In this document: positions 45,742 through 55,818 of the stretch, in pieces
Layout of the letters: each line of letters opens with the position of its first letter
How positions within the stretch are numbered: the first letter of the stretch is position 1
Assembly (NCBI RefSeq): GCF_021531695.1
Contig: NZ_JADYUI010000001.1
Location: 186,001 to 250,000 of the forward strand
Reading direction: 5' to 3'
Source: Roseburia hominis
GTDB taxonomy: Bacteria; Bacillota; Clostridia; Lachnospirales; Lachnospiraceae
DNA length: 64,000 nucleotides
Program-made: the position numbers and the translations under genes
The notes under the pieces: model-generated
Seen by the model: only the letters and a program-made list of their open reading frames with translations
Databases searched by the model: none
Told to the model about the DNA's origin: nothing

Positions 45742-47727
45742 TTATTCTGTCTCTTCATACATTTTCTTTAGCTGTACCATCTTATCACGCAATTCTGCGG
45801 CCGCTTCGAAATTCAATTCTGCAGCTGCTTTCTGCATCTTTTTTGTCACATCTTTGATTAATTTCTCCAATTCCTGTCGGCTCATAGATTCCGGATCTTT
45901 TTCGAATTCCATCTCCTCTTGTGCCACTTTCTTTGAAATACTAATCAAATCACGCACTGATTTTTCAATCGTCTTCGGCGTAATGCCATGTTCTTCATTA
46001 TATGCCTGCTGCACCTTGCGTCTTCGCTTCGTTTCTTCAATCGCCACACGCATGGAATCCGTAATCGTGTCCGCATACATAATAACATGTCCCTCGGAAT
46101 TTCTTGCGGCACGTCCGATTGTCTGGATCAGTGAAGTTTCCGAACGTAAAAATCCCTCTTTATCCGCATCCAGAATTGCAACCAATGTAATCTCCGGAAT
46201 ATCCAGTCCTTCTCGCAACAGGTTAATTCCAACCAGCACATCAAAAACATCCAGTCTGAGATCTCTTATAATTTCTGACCGCTCTAACGTATCAATATCA
46301 GAATGCAGATATTTGACACGAATCCCGACCTCTCGCATATACTCCGTCAAATCTTCTGCCATTTTTTTCGTTAATGTCGTAATGAGTACTTTATGCTTTC
46401 CTGCAATCTCTTTATTTACTTCTCCGATCAAATTATCAATCTGCCCTTCTACCGGTCGCACATCAATTTCAGGATCTAAAAGTCCGGTTGGCCGGATAAT
46501 CTGTTCCGCCCGCAAAAGTTCATGTTCATCTTCATAAACATTCGGTGTTGCAGAAACGAACAGCATCTGGTCAATCTTACTCTCAAATTCTTCAAAATTA
46601 AGCGGGCGGTTATCCTTGGCAGACGGAAGTCTGAAGCCATAATCCACAAGTGTTGATTTTCTCGACTGATCCCCCGCATACATTCCGCGCACCTGTGGAA
46701 TCGTAATGTGGGATTCGTCCACAATAATAAGATAATCATCTTTAAAATAATCCATCAGGGTATGTGGTGTTGCCCCCGCCGGCATTCCCGCAAGATGTCT
46801 CGAATAATTCTCAATTCCGCTACAGAATCCTGTTTCTTTTAACATCTCGATATCAAAATTCGTCCGCTCCGCAATCCGCTGCGCCTCTAACAGCTTGTCC
46901 TCACTTTTAAAATAACGCACCCTTTCTTCCAGTTCCTTTTCAATCTCATCGCAGGCACGATTAATTTTTTCCTGTGGAACAACATAATGAGACGCAGGGA
47001 AAATAGAAATATGCTGTAAGCTACTCTTAATCTCTCCTGTCAGCACATCAATCTCCACAATACGATCAATCTCATCTCCAAAAAACTCCACACGAATCGC
47101 TGTATCTCCACGATCTGCCGGAAAAATCTCAAGCACATCACCACGAACACGGAAAGTGCCACGATGAAAATCCATGTCATTTCTGGTATACTGAATATCA
47201 ATAAGCTGTCTTATAACCTCATCCCTGTCACGCTCCATTCCGGGTCTTAATGAAACAAGCATGCCCTCAAAATCTTCCGGACTTCCCAAGCCATAGATAC
47301 AGGAAACCGATGAAACTACAATCACATCTTTTCTCTCAACCAGGGAAGCTGTCGCAGACAAACGCAATTTATCAATCTCATCATTCACCGCAGAATCTTT
47401 TGCAATATAAGTATCTGTGGACGGCACATAAGCTTCCGGCTGATAGTAGTCGTAATAGGATACAAAATATTCCACTGCATTTTCCGGAAAAAATTCTTTA
47501 AACTCACCATAAAGCTGAGCTGCCAATGTCTTATTATGGGAGATAATAAGCGTCGGCTTATTCAGTGCAGCAATTATATTCGCCATCGTAAATGTCTTAC
47601 CGGAACCCGTAACACCAAGAAGCGTCTGAAACTGATTTCCCTCTTTAAATCCCTGCACCAGCTTCTCTATCGCCTGTGGCTGGTCTCCGGTCGGCTGATA
47701 TTTTGAATGTAATACAAAATGATCCAT
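45742..47727 (-). CDS. uvrB: Excinuclease ABC subunit B
   Basis: 661 residues. Helicase motifs: [18 protein letters not shown] (Walker A), the beta-hairpin region [32 protein letters not shown] (DESH), and [19 protein letters not shown]. The C-terminal UvrC-binding UVR domain is present ([20 protein letters not shown]). First gene of the uvrBA operon; AAGGAGG lies before the ATG. No LexA-like or DinR palindrome was identified in the 307-base upstream gap, which instead holds the 187-bp repeat. Confidence 0.98.
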   Translation of the reverse strand: MDHFVLHSKYQPTGDQPQAIEKLVQGFKEGNQFQTLLGVTGSGKTFTMANIIAALNKPTLIISHNKTLAAQLYGEFKEFFPENAVEYFVSYYDYYQPEAYVPSTDTYIAKDSAVNDEIDKLRLSATASLVERKDVIVVSSVSCIYGLGSPEDFEGMLVSLRPGMERDRDEVIRQLIDIQYTRNDMDFHRGTFRVRGDVLEIFPADRGDTAIRVEFFGDEIDRIVEIDVLTGEIKSSLQHISIFPASHYVVPQEKINRACDEIEKELEERVRYFKSEDKLLEAQRIAERTNFDIEMLKETGFCSGIENYSRHLAGMPAGATPHTLMDYFKDDYLIIVDESHITIPQVRGMYAGDQSRKSTLVDYGFRLPSAKDNRPLNFEEFESKIDQMLFVSATPNVYEDEHELLRAEQIIRPTGLLDPEIDVRPVEGQIDNLIGEVNKEIAGKHKVLITTLTKKMAEDLTEYMREVGIRVKYLHSDIDTLERSEIIRDLRLDVFDVLVGINLLREGLDIPEITLVAILDADKEGFLRSETSLIQTIGRAARNSEGHVIMYADTITDSMRVAIEETKRRRKVQQAYNEEHGITPKTIEKSVRDLISISKKVAQEEMEFEKDPESMSRQELEKLIKDVTKKMQKAAAELNFEAAAELRDKMVQLKKMYEETE

Positions 47728-47753
47728 GAAAGATCCTCCTTTATGAATCTAGC

Positions 47754-47940
47754 CCGAATTATTCACAGCAGCCAAATGAAATCTGTAATTCGTGCGTCAA
47801 GCTTGCTTGTAAGCCGAATTTATAATTTCACTTGGCGGGTGAATAGAATTCGCCCACCACACAGTCTCAGACAAAAGCTGCGAAGCAGCGACAGATACGC
47901 TGGCGTGGCTTGTCTGTGTGGTGGCTGTGAATAATTCTGG
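47754..47940. repeat. 187-bp palindromic repeat upstream of uvrB
   Basis: Ends CCGAATTATTCACAG (47754-47768) and CTGTGAATAATTCTGG (47925-47940) are inverted copies. Inside, 47869-47917 is an imperfect palindrome bounded by CAGACA and TGTCTG, with GCGACAGATACGCTGGCG, which is the inverted form of the core in the 42794-42887 element. The first ~90 bases are not shared. It fills most of the 47728-48034 gap, close to the uvrB ribosome site, so it would be in the uvrB leader if transcription begins upstream of it. Confidence 0.7.
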
Positions 47941-47981
47941 TATAGTTTTTGCAACTTTTCTCTCAGTATAACAGAATTAAC

Positions 47982-48025
47982 AAAAAAAGTACAGAACAAA
48001 TCGAATGTTTGTTCTGTACTTTTTT
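47982..48025. terminator. Intrinsic terminator of the flavodiiron gene
   Basis: AAAAAGTACAGAACAAA (47984-48000) pairs with its complement at 48008-48024, a 17-base stem with a 7-base loop. Minus-strand reading ends in seven T; the plus side is also T rich. Confidence 0.88.
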
Positions 48026-48034
48026 ATATCTATT

Positions 48035-49234
48035 TTACATCGTTTCTATCATTTTGTCTGCCAATACTTCCAATGTCTGATACTGCTCTTCTTTCAATGC
48101 TGATTTTACCGTCACTGTTTCCGATAAAATTGTCATATTTTTCAGTGCCATGACCTTTTCTGTCATCTGTTTTCCGGAAGTTGCTGCCCATGTTCCGTTT
48201 TCAAGAACCGCGATTTTTCTGTTCTGTACATTAAGTGCCTGCATATCTGTGAGGAAATTTCCCATTTTAGGATAAATCTCTCCATTATAAGTAGGTGCAG
48301 CAAGCACAATATGGCTGCATCGAAATGCTTCTGAAATGAGTTCCGATACATCCGTATTGGAAACATCATAAACTGCAATCTTCTTCACACCTTTTTCTGC
48401 CAGAAGTGTTGCCAGTACATTCACCGTATTCTCGGTATTTCCATACATTGACGCATAAGCAATCATAACTGCAGATTCTTCCGGTTCATAACTACTCCAA
48501 ATATGATATTTATCAAGTATGTAGCTAAGATTTTCTCTCCAGATTGGTCCATGCAGAGGACAAATCATTGCAATATCAAGTGTTGCCGCCTTTTTCAAGA
48601 CATTCTGAACCTGTACTCCATATTTTCCAACAATATTGGTATAATATCTCCTCGCATCATCCAGCCAATCCTTTTCAAAATCGACTTCATCCGCAAAAAT
48701 ATTGCCATTCAATGCGCCAAAAGTTCCAAATGCATCTGCCGAGAATAAAATCTTTGTTTTTTCTTCATAAGTTACCATTGCTTCCGGCCAATGCACCATC
48801 GGTGCCATAACAAAATGAAATACATGATTTCCGCTTTCAAAAGTATCCCCTTCTTTGATTATCTGTGCATGTGCATCAACGTCAAACGCAAAGAACTGTT
48901 TCATCATCTGAAATGTTTTTGCATTTCCAATCAGTTTCAAATCCGGATAACGCAAAATCAATTCTTCAATCAATGCACAATGGTCCGGTTCCATGTGATT
49001 CACTATAAGGTAATCCAACTTTCTCCCTTGCAATACAAATTGAAGATTTTCAAAAAACTGTTTGCTGATAGAACTGTCTACTGTATCAAGCAGTACCGTT
49101 TTCTCATCCAGAACGACATACGCATTATAAGAAACCCCACGCTGAATTGGAAAGATATTTTCAAACAAAGCCAGTCTGCGGTCACTTCCACCAATCCAAT
49201 AAACAGTTTCTGTTACTTTCCTCACATTATACAT
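48035..49234 (-). CDS. fprA: Flavodiiron protein (FprA-family A-type flavoprotein)
   Basis: 399 residues. The metallo-beta-lactamase-like domain (~1-250) keeps the di-iron ligands: NHMEPDHC (His-x-Glu-x-Asp-His), MVHWPEAM, FSADAFG and CPLHGP. The flavodoxin domain (~250-399) has the FMN loop ASMYGNTENTV and APTYNGEIYP. These enzymes reduce oxygen or nitric oxide to protect anaerobes. The gene stands alone, with its own terminator; upstream is an AT-rich 184-base gap with a possible -10 TATACT. Confidence 0.95.
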   Translation of the reverse strand: MYNVRKVTETVYWIGGSDRRLALFENIFPIQRGVSYNAYVVLDEKTVLLDTVDSSISKQFFENLQFVLQGRKLDYLIVNHMEPDHCALIEELILRYPDLKLIGNAKTFQMMKQFFAFDVDAHAQIIKEGDTFESGNHVFHFVMAPMVHWPEAMVTYEEKTKILFSADAFGTFGALNGNIFADEVDFEKDWLDDARRYYTNIVGKYGVQVQNVLKKAATLDIAMICPLHGPIWRENLSYILDKYHIWSSYEPEESAVMIAYASMYGNTENTVNVLATLLAEKGVKKIAVYDVSNTDVSELISEAFRCSHIVLAAPTYNGEIYPKMGNFLTDMQALNVQNRKIAVLENGTWAATSGKQMTEKVMALKNMTILSETVTVKSALKEEQYQTLEVLADKMIETM

Positions 49235-49375
49235 TCCTTCGCCTCCACTTTTTCTCTTCTATGATCAGACTTTTACCTTTATATTATTCCATACCATAGT
49301 ATAATATTGTTTCCGCTAAATCAAGTAATTGCCGAAATATACACTTTTTTCCAGATTTATTATTGCGAAACGACA

Positions 49376-49410
49376 GAAAAATCCGGTGCTTCAAAAACGC
49401 AAAGCACCGG
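49376..49410 (-). terminator. Intrinsic terminator of secA
   Basis: CCGGTGCTT (49383-49391) pairs with AAGCACCGG (49402-49410) around a 10-base loop, then ATTTTTC on the minus strand, ~10 bases past the secA stop. Confidence 0.85.
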
Positions 49411-49418
49411 AACTTTCA

Positions 49419-51989
49419 TTATTCTTTTCCCATACAACAATATTTATATTTTTTACCACTTCCGCAAGGACAAGGATCATTCGGATATACTTTTGCCGTC
49501 TCGCGCTTCTTTGGTTCATTCTGTGCAGCACTATCTTTATTGGTTCCTGTAACCTTTGCCACCTGCTCTCTCTCTACTTTCTGCTCAATACGCACATGGA
49601 ACAAAAGACGAACCGTATCTTCCTGGATATTGTTAATCATGGCATCAAACATATCATAACCTGCCATTTTATACTCTACCAACGGATCTCTCTGTCCATA
49701 AGCCTGTAAGCCGATACCCTGACGCAACTGATCCATATCATCAATATGATCCATCCACTTACGGTCAATTACTTTTAACAGGATAACTCGTTCCAGCTCT
49801 CTGACTGCCTCAGAATCCGGGAATTCTGCCTCTTTTGCCTCATATAATTTGACTGCCTGTTCTTTTAAACTGTGTTTCAATTCTTTACTGTTTTTAAAAT
49901 CTTTTACAAACTCCGGTGTTACCGGTTCTAACGGAATCAGTGGAATCAGTAACTGATTCAATTCATTTACATCCCATTCTTCCGGTGGCAATTCCGATGA
50001 AATAGAGGTATCTACGCATGCTTCTACACGATCCGTAATCATCTTATAGATAACATCTCTCATGCTTTCTCCATTCAATACCCTCATTCTCTCATCATAA
50101 ATGATTTCTCTCTGATCATTCATGACCTGATCATAATCAAGCAAATTCTTACGAATACCAAAGTTATTCGCTTCTATCTTTCTCTGCGCTTTTTCAATTG
50201 CTCCGGTAAGCATTTTATGCTGAAGCTGCTCTCCTTCCGGCACTCCTAATGCATTGAACATATCCAGTAACTTTTCAGAGCCAAACAGACGCAGCAAATC
50301 GTCTTCCAGCGAAATAAAGAACTGGGATTCACCCGGATCGCCCTGACGTCCGGCACGACCACGCAGCTGGTTATCAATACGTCTTGACTCATGACGTTCT
50401 GTACCAATAATCTTTAATCCACCTGCTTCTTTCGATATATCGTCCAATTTAATATCCGTACCACGACCTGCCATATTGGTTGCAATCGTAACTGCACCAT
50501 GCGCTCCTGCTTGTGCTACAATTTCCGCTTCAAGTTCATGGTATTTTGCATTTAAAACCTGATGCTTGATTCCGCGCTTCTTTAACATGCTACTGATAAG
50601 TTCAGAAGTATCAATGTTAATCGTACCAACCAGAACCGGCTGTCCTTTTTCATGAGCCTTTACTACCTCATCAACAACCGCATTGAACTTTTCTTTTTTC
50701 GTCTTGTAAACGACATCCTCATGATCAATACGTGCGACCGGGCGGTTCGTCGGGATCTCAATAACATCCATTCCGTAAATATCACGGAACTCTTTTTCTT
50801 CGGTTAATGCAGTACCGGTCATACCTGATTTTTTATCATATTTATTAAAGAAATTCTGGAACGTAATATTGGCAAGTGTCTTGCTCTCTCTCTTTACTTT
50901 TACATGTTCTTTGGCCTCAATTGCCTGATGTAAGCCATCGGAATAACGACGTCCCGGCATAATACGTCCTGTAAATTCATCAACAATCATGACCTGATCA
51001 TCTTTCACCACATAATCCTGATCACGGAACATTAAATTGTGCGCACGAAGTGCCAGAATCACATTATGCTGAATCTCCAGATTCTCCGGATCCGCAAGGT
51101 TGTCAATTTTAAAGAATCTTTCAACCTTTTTAACACCCTCTTCTGTGAGGTTGACGACCTTATCCTTCTCGTTTACGATAAAATCTCCACTTTCTTCAAC
51201 TTCGACCCCCATAATGGCATCCATTTTTGTAAACTCATGGCTTTCCTCACCACGCTGCATCTGTCTTGCCAGAATATCACATGCCTCATACAATTTCGTC
51301 GACTTTCCACTCTGACCTGAAATAATAAGAGGTGTTCTGGCTTCATCAATCAATACCGAGTCAACCTCATCGATAATTGCATAATGCAGACCTCTCTGCA
51401 CTAATTGTTCTTTATAAATTACCATATTATCTCTCAGATAATCAAATCCGAGTTCGTTATTTGTCACGTATGTAATGTCACAATTATATGCTGCCTGACG
51501 TTCCTTATTATCCATACCATTTAAAATAATACCTACTGTCAGTCCCAAAAACTCATGAACCTTTCCCATCCACTCTGCATCACGTTTTGCAAGATAATCA
51601 TTTACGGTAACAATATGAACTCCTTTTCCTTCCAACGCATTTAAATATGCCGGTGCCGTAGAAACCAAAGTCTTACCTTCACCGGTTCTCATTTCTGAAA
51701 TTCTTCCCTGATGTAAAATAATTCCACCGATCAGCTGTACACGATAATGTTCCATACCAAGTACACGCTTTGCTGCTTCACGTACCGTTGCAAATGCTTC
51801 CGGCAGAAGGTCATCTAAGGTTTCTCCATCCTCCAGTCTCTTTTTATATTCTTTCGTTTTTCCACGAAGTTCTTCATCTGACAATGCCTGCATTGTTGGA
51901 CGAAGTGCTTCAATTTTATCAACGATTGGATAGATTCTTTTTAATTCTCTTTCGCTGTGAGTTCCAAAGATTTTCTCTACTGCTTTCAT
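49419..51989 (-). CDS. secA: Preprotein translocase ATPase SecA
   Basis: 856 residues. Motor motifs: [20 protein letters not shown] (Walker A), [20 protein letters not shown] (DEAD-like), [24 protein letters not shown]. The C-terminal zinc-binding SecB/lipid site [13 protein letters not shown] is complete. It drives Sec protein export. AGGAGTAATTT precedes the ATG. The upstream ribosome-hibernation gene hpf, often next to secA in Clostridia, is not present here. Confidence 0.98.
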   Translation of the reverse strand: MKAVEKIFGTHSERELKRIYPIVDKIEALRPTMQALSDEELRGKTKEYKKRLEDGETLDDLLPEAFATVREAAKRVLGMEHYRVQLIGGIILHQGRISEMRTGEGKTLVSTAPAYLNALEGKGVHIVTVNDYLAKRDAEWMGKVHEFLGLTVGIILNGMDNKERQAAYNCDITYVTNNELGFDYLRDNMVIYKEQLVQRGLHYAIIDEVDSVLIDEARTPLIISGQSGKSTKLYEACDILARQMQRGEESHEFTKMDAIMGVEVEESGDFIVNEKDKVVNLTEEGVKKVERFFKIDNLADPENLEIQHNVILALRAHNLMFRDQDYVVKDDQVMIVDEFTGRIMPGRRYSDGLHQAIEAKEHVKVKRESKTLANITFQNFFNKYDKKSGMTGTALTEEKEFRDIYGMDVIEIPTNRPVARIDHEDVVYKTKKEKFNAVVDEVVKAHEKGQPVLVGTINIDTSELISSMLKKRGIKHQVLNAKYHELEAEIVAQAGAHGAVTIATNMAGRGTDIKLDDISKEAGGLKIIGTERHESRRIDNQLRGRAGRQGDPGESQFFISLEDDLLRLFGSEKLLDMFNALGVPEGEQLQHKMLTGAIEKAQRKIEANNFGIRKNLLDYDQVMNDQREIIYDERMRVLNGESMRDVIYKMITDRVEACVDTSISSELPPEEWDVNELNQLLIPLIPLEPVTPEFVKDFKNSKELKHSLKEQAVKLYEAKEAEFPDSEAVRELERVILLKVIDRKWMDHIDDMDQLRQGIGLQAYGQRDPLVEYKMAGYDMFDAMINNIQEDTVRLLFHVRIEQKVEREQVAKVTGTNKDSAAQNEPKKRETAKVYPNDPCPCGSGKKYKYCCMGKE

Positions 51990-52139
51990 AAATTACTCCT
52001 ATCTGTTTTCCTAACGTCATAAGCTTGTATACAAACTCACCATTTTGCATAACAAAAATAATTGTAACACTAACTTCTTATTTTCACAATACACAATCCC
52101 GTAAACGAATTATGAATTTTTTATGAAATAATTATTGGT

Positions 52140-52167
52140 TTCACAACTAATTCAAATATGTTATACT
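52140..52167 (+). promoter_or_regulatory. Promoter for the TSCPD gene
   Basis: TTCACA (52140-52145), 16 bases, TATACT (52162-52167). The start point would be ~37 bases before the ATG at 52211. GAAAGGAAG is the ribosome site. Confidence 0.6.
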
Positions 52168-52210
52168 GACTGATAGAAATTAAAATCACAAATAGAAAGG
52201 AAGTTGCCCT

Positions 52211-52468
52211 ATGACCTATACATACAAAACGCAGGGAACCTGTTCCACGAAAATCGAACTTGAGTTGGATGGAAACATTGTAAAAAATGTCAAATTCACC
52301 GGTGGTTGTCCAGGAAATCTTCTTGCCATTCCAAAATTGGTAGAAGGTCTTACTGTTGATGAGGTAGAAGAAAAATTGAGCGGTATCCGTTGTGGATTTA
52401 AACCGACTTCCTGTGGCGACCAGCTCGCGCATGCCTGTCGTGCTGCTTATGAGGAAAGCCAGAAATAG
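52211..52468 (+). CDS. TSCPD-domain protein (TIGR03905 type)
   Basis: 85 residues. Four conserved cysteines: GTCSTKI, GGCPGNL, IRCGFK and TSCGDQLA; the last three are the TSCPD motif seen at the C-terminus of some ribonucleotide reductases. The stand-alone family is uncharacterised and may bind metal or an Fe-S cluster. The stop codon lies within a hairpin GAGGAAAGC/GCTTTCCTC (52451-52476) with no T-run. One of only two plus-strand protein genes in the window. Confidence 0.9.
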   Translation: MTYTYKTQGTCSTKIELELDGNIVKNVKFTGGCPGNLLAIPKLVEGLTVDEVEEKLSGIRCGFKPTSCGDQLAHACRAAYEESQK

Positions 52469-52596
52469 CTTTCCTCACACATTATATATACACATCTCAA
52501 TCCTCGTATATCGCTTTTTAATTGTCTGATTTTTTTGTAACTTATAAATAATTTTCTTTTATTAGCATGTTTTATATGTTTTTTTCTTTTTTCTTA

Positions 52597-52625
52597 TTGA
52601 CAATTCCATGTTTTGTCGATATAAT
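52597..52625 (+). promoter_or_regulatory. Perfect consensus sigma-A promoter for the ncRNA
   Basis: TTGACA (52597-52602), 17 bases, TATAAT (52620-52625), both boxes a full match to consensus. No reading frame with a start and ribosome site follows, so the transcript is likely non-coding. Confidence 0.85.
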
Positions 52626-52631
52626 GTAATT

Positions 52632-52954
52632 ACAAAAACAAAAGAAAATATCAATAAAGGAGGAGATTCCACCAGAAAGAGTAAGTTTCGCTTAATCACA
52701 ATTACGAATAAGCAGAGATTTTTCAAAATGAATTCTTACTATTTTAAGAAAGCAAAACTATGAATGGAAAAAAAACGAAAAAGAAATTGAGAATCAGACC
52801 AGTACCTATTATATGATTCCAATTCAAGTGATCATAGCAGAATGAGAGTTCTTAAGAAGTGTAAGAAAGAAAAAATCGAAAGTGAGGAATAGTCCAATGG
52901 ACAGCATAGTCTGAGGCACCATCAATATCTAATCTGTATATTGATGGTGCCTTT
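52632..52954 (+). ncRNA. Candidate abundant structured RNA, ~320 nt
   Basis: Begins just after the consensus promoter and ends in a 14-bp terminator. A long-range helix pairs GGA-ATTCC (52662-52664, 52666-52670) with GGAAT-TCC (52886-52890, 52893-52895), enclosing ~215 nt. Local hairpins include GCTTA...TAAGC, TTCTTA...TAAGAA and ATGAT...ATCAT. The sequence is purine rich and has no reading frame over 15 codons with a ribosome site. Size and closing helix could fit raiA-type RNA or 6S RNA; RNase P and tmRNA motifs are not seen. Identity is not established. Confidence 0.65.
52915..52954 (+). terminator. Terminator of the candidate structured RNA
   Basis: GGCACCATCAATAT (52915-52928) pairs perfectly with 52938-52951 around a 9-base loop; only TTT then CATTC follows, but the 14-bp stem is strong. 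The 83 bases up to 53037 hold nothing I can name. Confidence 0.8.
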
Positions 52955-53037
52955 CATTCATGCGAACACTGAATATGCAATCTCCAACTCAAATACGCAG
53001 AACATTAAGTGAGAATATGGAGGATGCCTGTATCAGA

Positions 53038-53523
53038 TTACATAAGTTTTATATGAAAAACAAGCAGTGCAATATTTTTCACAAAAAAATTAACAACAAC
53101 TAGAGCTAATGCAATCCAAAGATACACAGAACGAAAACGAAGCCCAATCGGTAACGCATGTCGGCTGATCCGCTCTATCGTCTGACTAATCATAAACCAA
53201 CCGCCAATTACCACCGCATACAATACAAACGGATAATAAAAAAGAGACATGCCCACATCCCCTCGTAACAACGCATACACTGCCCTGGTTCCGCCACAGC
53301 CCGGACAATACAGGCCTGTCATGGCATGAAACATACACGGTGGTAAATACGCAGTAATTGTAAATCCGGCAAACTTCCACACGCAAAAAAGCGCACCTGT
53401 CACTGCAAGAAATAACCATCCTGCAACATAAAATACATTCTCTATTGCAATATTTTCTTCTGTTTTTTTCGAACTTTCCCAGTCCGTCTTTCTGTTGTTT
53501 CGCATCCTTACCTTTTTTCCCAT
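53038..53523 (-). CDS. DUF2752 membrane protein
   Basis: 161 residues, three hydrophobic helices. The signature CMFHAMTGLYCPGCGGTRAVYAL (cut here: CMFHAMTGLYCPGCG) around residue 80 with the CPGCG...R motif is typical of DUF2752. Function unknown; the family is common beside DUF975/TM2-type genes in gut Firmicutes. It is expressed from a promoter divergent to that of the DUF975 gene. Confidence 0.85.
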   Translation of the reverse strand: MGKKVRMRNNRKTDWESSKKTEENIAIENVFYVAGWLFLAVTGALFCVWKFAGFTITAYLPPCMFHAMTGLYCPGCGGTRAVYALLRGDVGMSLFYYPFVLYAVVIGGWFMISQTIERISRHALPIGLRFRSVYLWIALALVVVNFFVKNIALLVFHIKLM

Positions 53524-53539
53524 CCCAAAATCTCCAGTA

Positions 53540-53563
53540 AAGCGGGCATTCGCAATCCGTTTT
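53540..53563. repeat. Short hairpin repeat, copy 3
   Basis: AAGCGG (53540-53545) pairs with CCGTTT by one wobble around the core CATTCGCAATCCG. In the leader of the DUF2752 gene. Confidence 0.5.
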
Positions 53564-53588
53564 CTACTCGCGCCTTTTATACTTTCTT

Positions 53589-53618
53589 AGTATAACAAGC
53601 CTTTTTTCTCTTTGTCAA
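53589..53618 (-). promoter_or_regulatory. Promoter for the DUF2752 gene
   Basis: Minus-strand TTGACA (53618-53613), 18 bases, TATACT (53594-53589). The -35 is 12 bases from the -35 of the divergent DUF975 promoter. Confidence 0.6.
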
Positions 53619-53629
53619 TTTCGTGACCT

Positions 53630-53658
53630 TTGACCCTGGTATTATTTTATGCTATAAT
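53630..53658 (+). promoter_or_regulatory. Promoter for the DUF975 gene
   Basis: TTGACC (53630-53635), 17 bases, perfect TATAAT (53653-53658). The start would be ~33 bases before the ATG. Confidence 0.7.
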
Positions 53659-53696
53659 AAGCCACAAAATAAATCACAGATACAAAAGGAGTTCTC

Positions 53697-54494
53697 ATGA
53701 AACGTAATAATTCAGAATTAAAACGATTAGCCAGAGAAACACTAACAGGTCATTATGGTACCCCGATGAGCGGCATGGTATTAGTCAGCCTGATTCCAAA
53801 TTTATTGATTCTCCCTTTTAATATGACACTGAACAACAGTATTTCTCAGACCATTATTTTTTATATTGCCAGTATTTTTATCTCTGTTCTGTCTTTTCTC
53901 TTATCCTGTGGTCTATGCCGTATGCATCTTAATATGCGAAGGAAACAGCCTTTTGGTCTTGGGGATGTTTTCTATTTTTTTTCACACCACCCGGATCGTT
54001 TGATTCGCGGATATTTTTCAATTTTAGGAATCACGATTCTTGTATGTATTCCAATGGCAATCGTGCTTAGTATCGGCATTTACTTAACAAATACACCAAA
54101 TCTGGTTTTAAGTGGCACAGAAAGCAATCTCATCTTAATCATCACCACTGTTTTAGCAATCGTCTTTCTCATTCCTGCAGTTCCTGTGTTGTATAACTAT
54201 TCACTTTTTGCTTATTTATTGGTTGATGATCCAGACAAAAAAGTAAAAGATGCCCTGAAAGAAAGTCATTCTATCATAAAAGGACATCGCTTTCACCTGT
54301 TTGTACTTCAGCTAAGTTTTCTTGGCTGGTTTTTACTTGGAATTTCTTCCTGCTTTATTGGATTCTTATGGATTGAACCATATTATGAACAGACACTTGT
54401 CAGTTTCTTTTTTGAATTAACCGGAGAAACAGATCGTTTAGAAGCCCAAAAAGATATAAAAAACGATACAGCGCATTTTGAAGCTTACTGTTAG
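53697..54494 (+). CDS. DUF975-family membrane protein
   Basis: 265 residues with five or six membrane helices. The opening ELKRLARETLTGHYGTPMSG and the middle DDPDKKVKDALKESHSIIKG are the DUF975 signatures; GWFLLGISSCFIGFLWIEPY follows. Function unknown; the family is widespread in Firmicutes. AAAAGGAG precedes the ATG. It converges on hom and shares a terminator with it. Confidence 0.88.
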   Translation: MKRNNSELKRLARETLTGHYGTPMSGMVLVSLIPNLLILPFNMTLNNSISQTIIFYIASIFISVLSFLLSCGLCRMHLNMRRKQPFGLGDVFYFFSHHPDRLIRGYFSILGITILVCIPMAIVLSIGIYLTNTPNLVLSGTESNLILIITTVLAIVFLIPAVPVLYNYSLFAYLLVDDPDKKVKDALKESHSIIKGHRFHLFVLQLSFLGWFLLGISSCFIGFLWIEPYYEQTLVSFFFELTGETDRLEAQKDIKNDTAHFEAYC

Positions 54495-54531
54495 GAAAAA
54501 ATAAAACTGTATCATATCTTTCCTATAAAAG

Positions 54532-54572
54532 AAAAAAGAGAGGTTCATATTTTCTTAAGTTCCTCTCTTTTT
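54532..54572. terminator. Bidirectional terminator between DUF975 gene and hom
   Basis: AAAAAGAGAGG pairs with CCTCTCTTTTT (54562-54572) around an 18-base loop. It serves both converging genes. Confidence 0.8.
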
Positions 54573-54589
54573 ATCTCTTCTATCCAATT

Positions 54590-55792
54590 CTATGCAACTC
54601 GGATCATCTGCTTAATTCCTTCCAATTTTGCAGCTTTTTCTTCATATTCCTCTTCTGTCATTACTTTCGTAATAAACCCGGTCTCTCCGGTAACTCCCTC
54701 TGCCTTTACAAAAGTAACATCACCAAACACTTCTTTTACTTTCGCTTCCGATTCTGTTGTACGAACAAAAAATGCAGAAGACGTTTTCTTATAATCTACC
54801 AGTTCCAACTTCTTAGAACTCCACAAAATCGGAATATTCTTTCCGAAATGCTTTGCCATGTCAACAACATCTGCAACAACCGCACTTGCCGTCGGAAGCT
54901 TTCCTGCACCACTTCCATAAAACATTGCATCTCCTAACACATTTCCATGAACAAATACAGCATTAAACACATCATTGACACTATACAATGGATGCTCACA
55001 AGAAAGTAAATACGGTGCAACCATCGCGCAATAACTTCCATCTACCTTTTTACTGGTTGCAAGTAATTTAATAACTTTTCCCATGCTTTTTGCATACTTA
55101 AAATCCGTTGCAGAAATCTTTGTAATGCCTTCGGTATGAATCTCTTCAAAATTTACCTGCTGACCGCATACCAGAGAAGTTAAAATAGCAATCTTGCGGC
55201 ATGCATCATATCCTTCAATATCTGCCGTCGGATCTTTCTCTGCATACCCTTTCGCCTGTGCATCTTTTAATACATCATCAAATTCCAGACCTTCATTGCT
55301 CATTTTGGTCATCATATAATTTGTGGTACCGTTTAAAATTCCGGTAATTTCTTCAATCTCATCTGCAGTTAAACAGGAATTTAACGGTCGGATAATCGGA
55401 ATACCGCCACCTACACTTGCTTCAAACTGAAAATTCACATTTTTCTCTTTTGCAATGGCAATGAGTTCGGCACCTTTTGCAGCTACCAGTGCTTTATTGG
55501 AGGTTGCAACGCTCTTTCCTGCTTCTAACATGGCTTTTACAAATGTATATGCCGGTTCTACTCCACCCATAGTCTCTACTACAATTCTGACTTCCGGATC
55601 GTTTTCAATCTCTTTATAATCATGTACGATTTTCTTTTCGATTGGATCGCCCGGAAAATCTCTCAAATCCAGAACATATTTTACTTCAATTTCTTCACCG
55701 ACACGTTTTTTAATACTTTCTTTATTCGTATTTAAAACTTCCACAACACCGGAACCGATTGTTCCATACCCCATTACCGCAATTTTAATCAT
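54590..55792 (-). CDS. hom: Homoserine dehydrogenase
   Basis: 400 residues. It reduces aspartate semialdehyde to homoserine for threonine and methionine. NAD(P) site: KIAVMGYGTIGSGVVEVLN; catalytic region: GGGIPIIRPLNSCLTADEIE, GILNGTTNYMMTKM, AKGYAEKDPTADIEGYDACR. The tail from ~330 resembles an ACT domain (SAFFVRTTESEAKVKEVFG), so feedback by threonine is likely. It follows the ACT regulator gene by 26 bases. Confidence 0.96.
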   Translation of the reverse strand: MIKIAVMGYGTIGSGVVEVLNTNKESIKKRVGEEIEVKYVLDLRDFPGDPIEKKIVHDYKEIENDPEVRIVVETMGGVEPAYTFVKAMLEAGKSVATSNKALVAAKGAELIAIAKEKNVNFQFEASVGGGIPIIRPLNSCLTADEIEEITGILNGTTNYMMTKMSNEGLEFDDVLKDAQAKGYAEKDPTADIEGYDACRKIAILTSLVCGQQVNFEEIHTEGITKISATDFKYAKSMGKVIKLLATSKKVDGSYCAMVAPYLLSCEHPLYSVNDVFNAVFVHGNVLGDAMFYGSGAGKLPTASAVVADVVDMAKHFGKNIPILWSSKKLELVDYKKTSSAFFVRTTESEAKVKEVFGDVTFVKAEGVTGETGFITKVMTEEEYEEKAAKLEGIKQMIRVA

Positions 55793-55818
55793 AATCTTTT
55801 ACTCCTTATATGTAATTT

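Noticed and set aside
45698-46537. 279-residue plus-strand frame opposite uvrB
   Set aside because: Antisense to conserved uvrB motifs; composition is that of a complement of coding DNA and there is no ribosome site.
52632-52954. RNase P RNA or tmRNA as identity of the ncRNA
   Set aside because: Hallmark motifs are absent or in the wrong order; GAGGAA occurs near the 3' end, not the 5' end.
53622-53645. GACCTTTGACCC resembles the MITE end GACCTTTTGACCCC
   Set aside because: It is explained by the -35 region TTGACC of the DUF975 promoter, and no second end is found within 500 bases.
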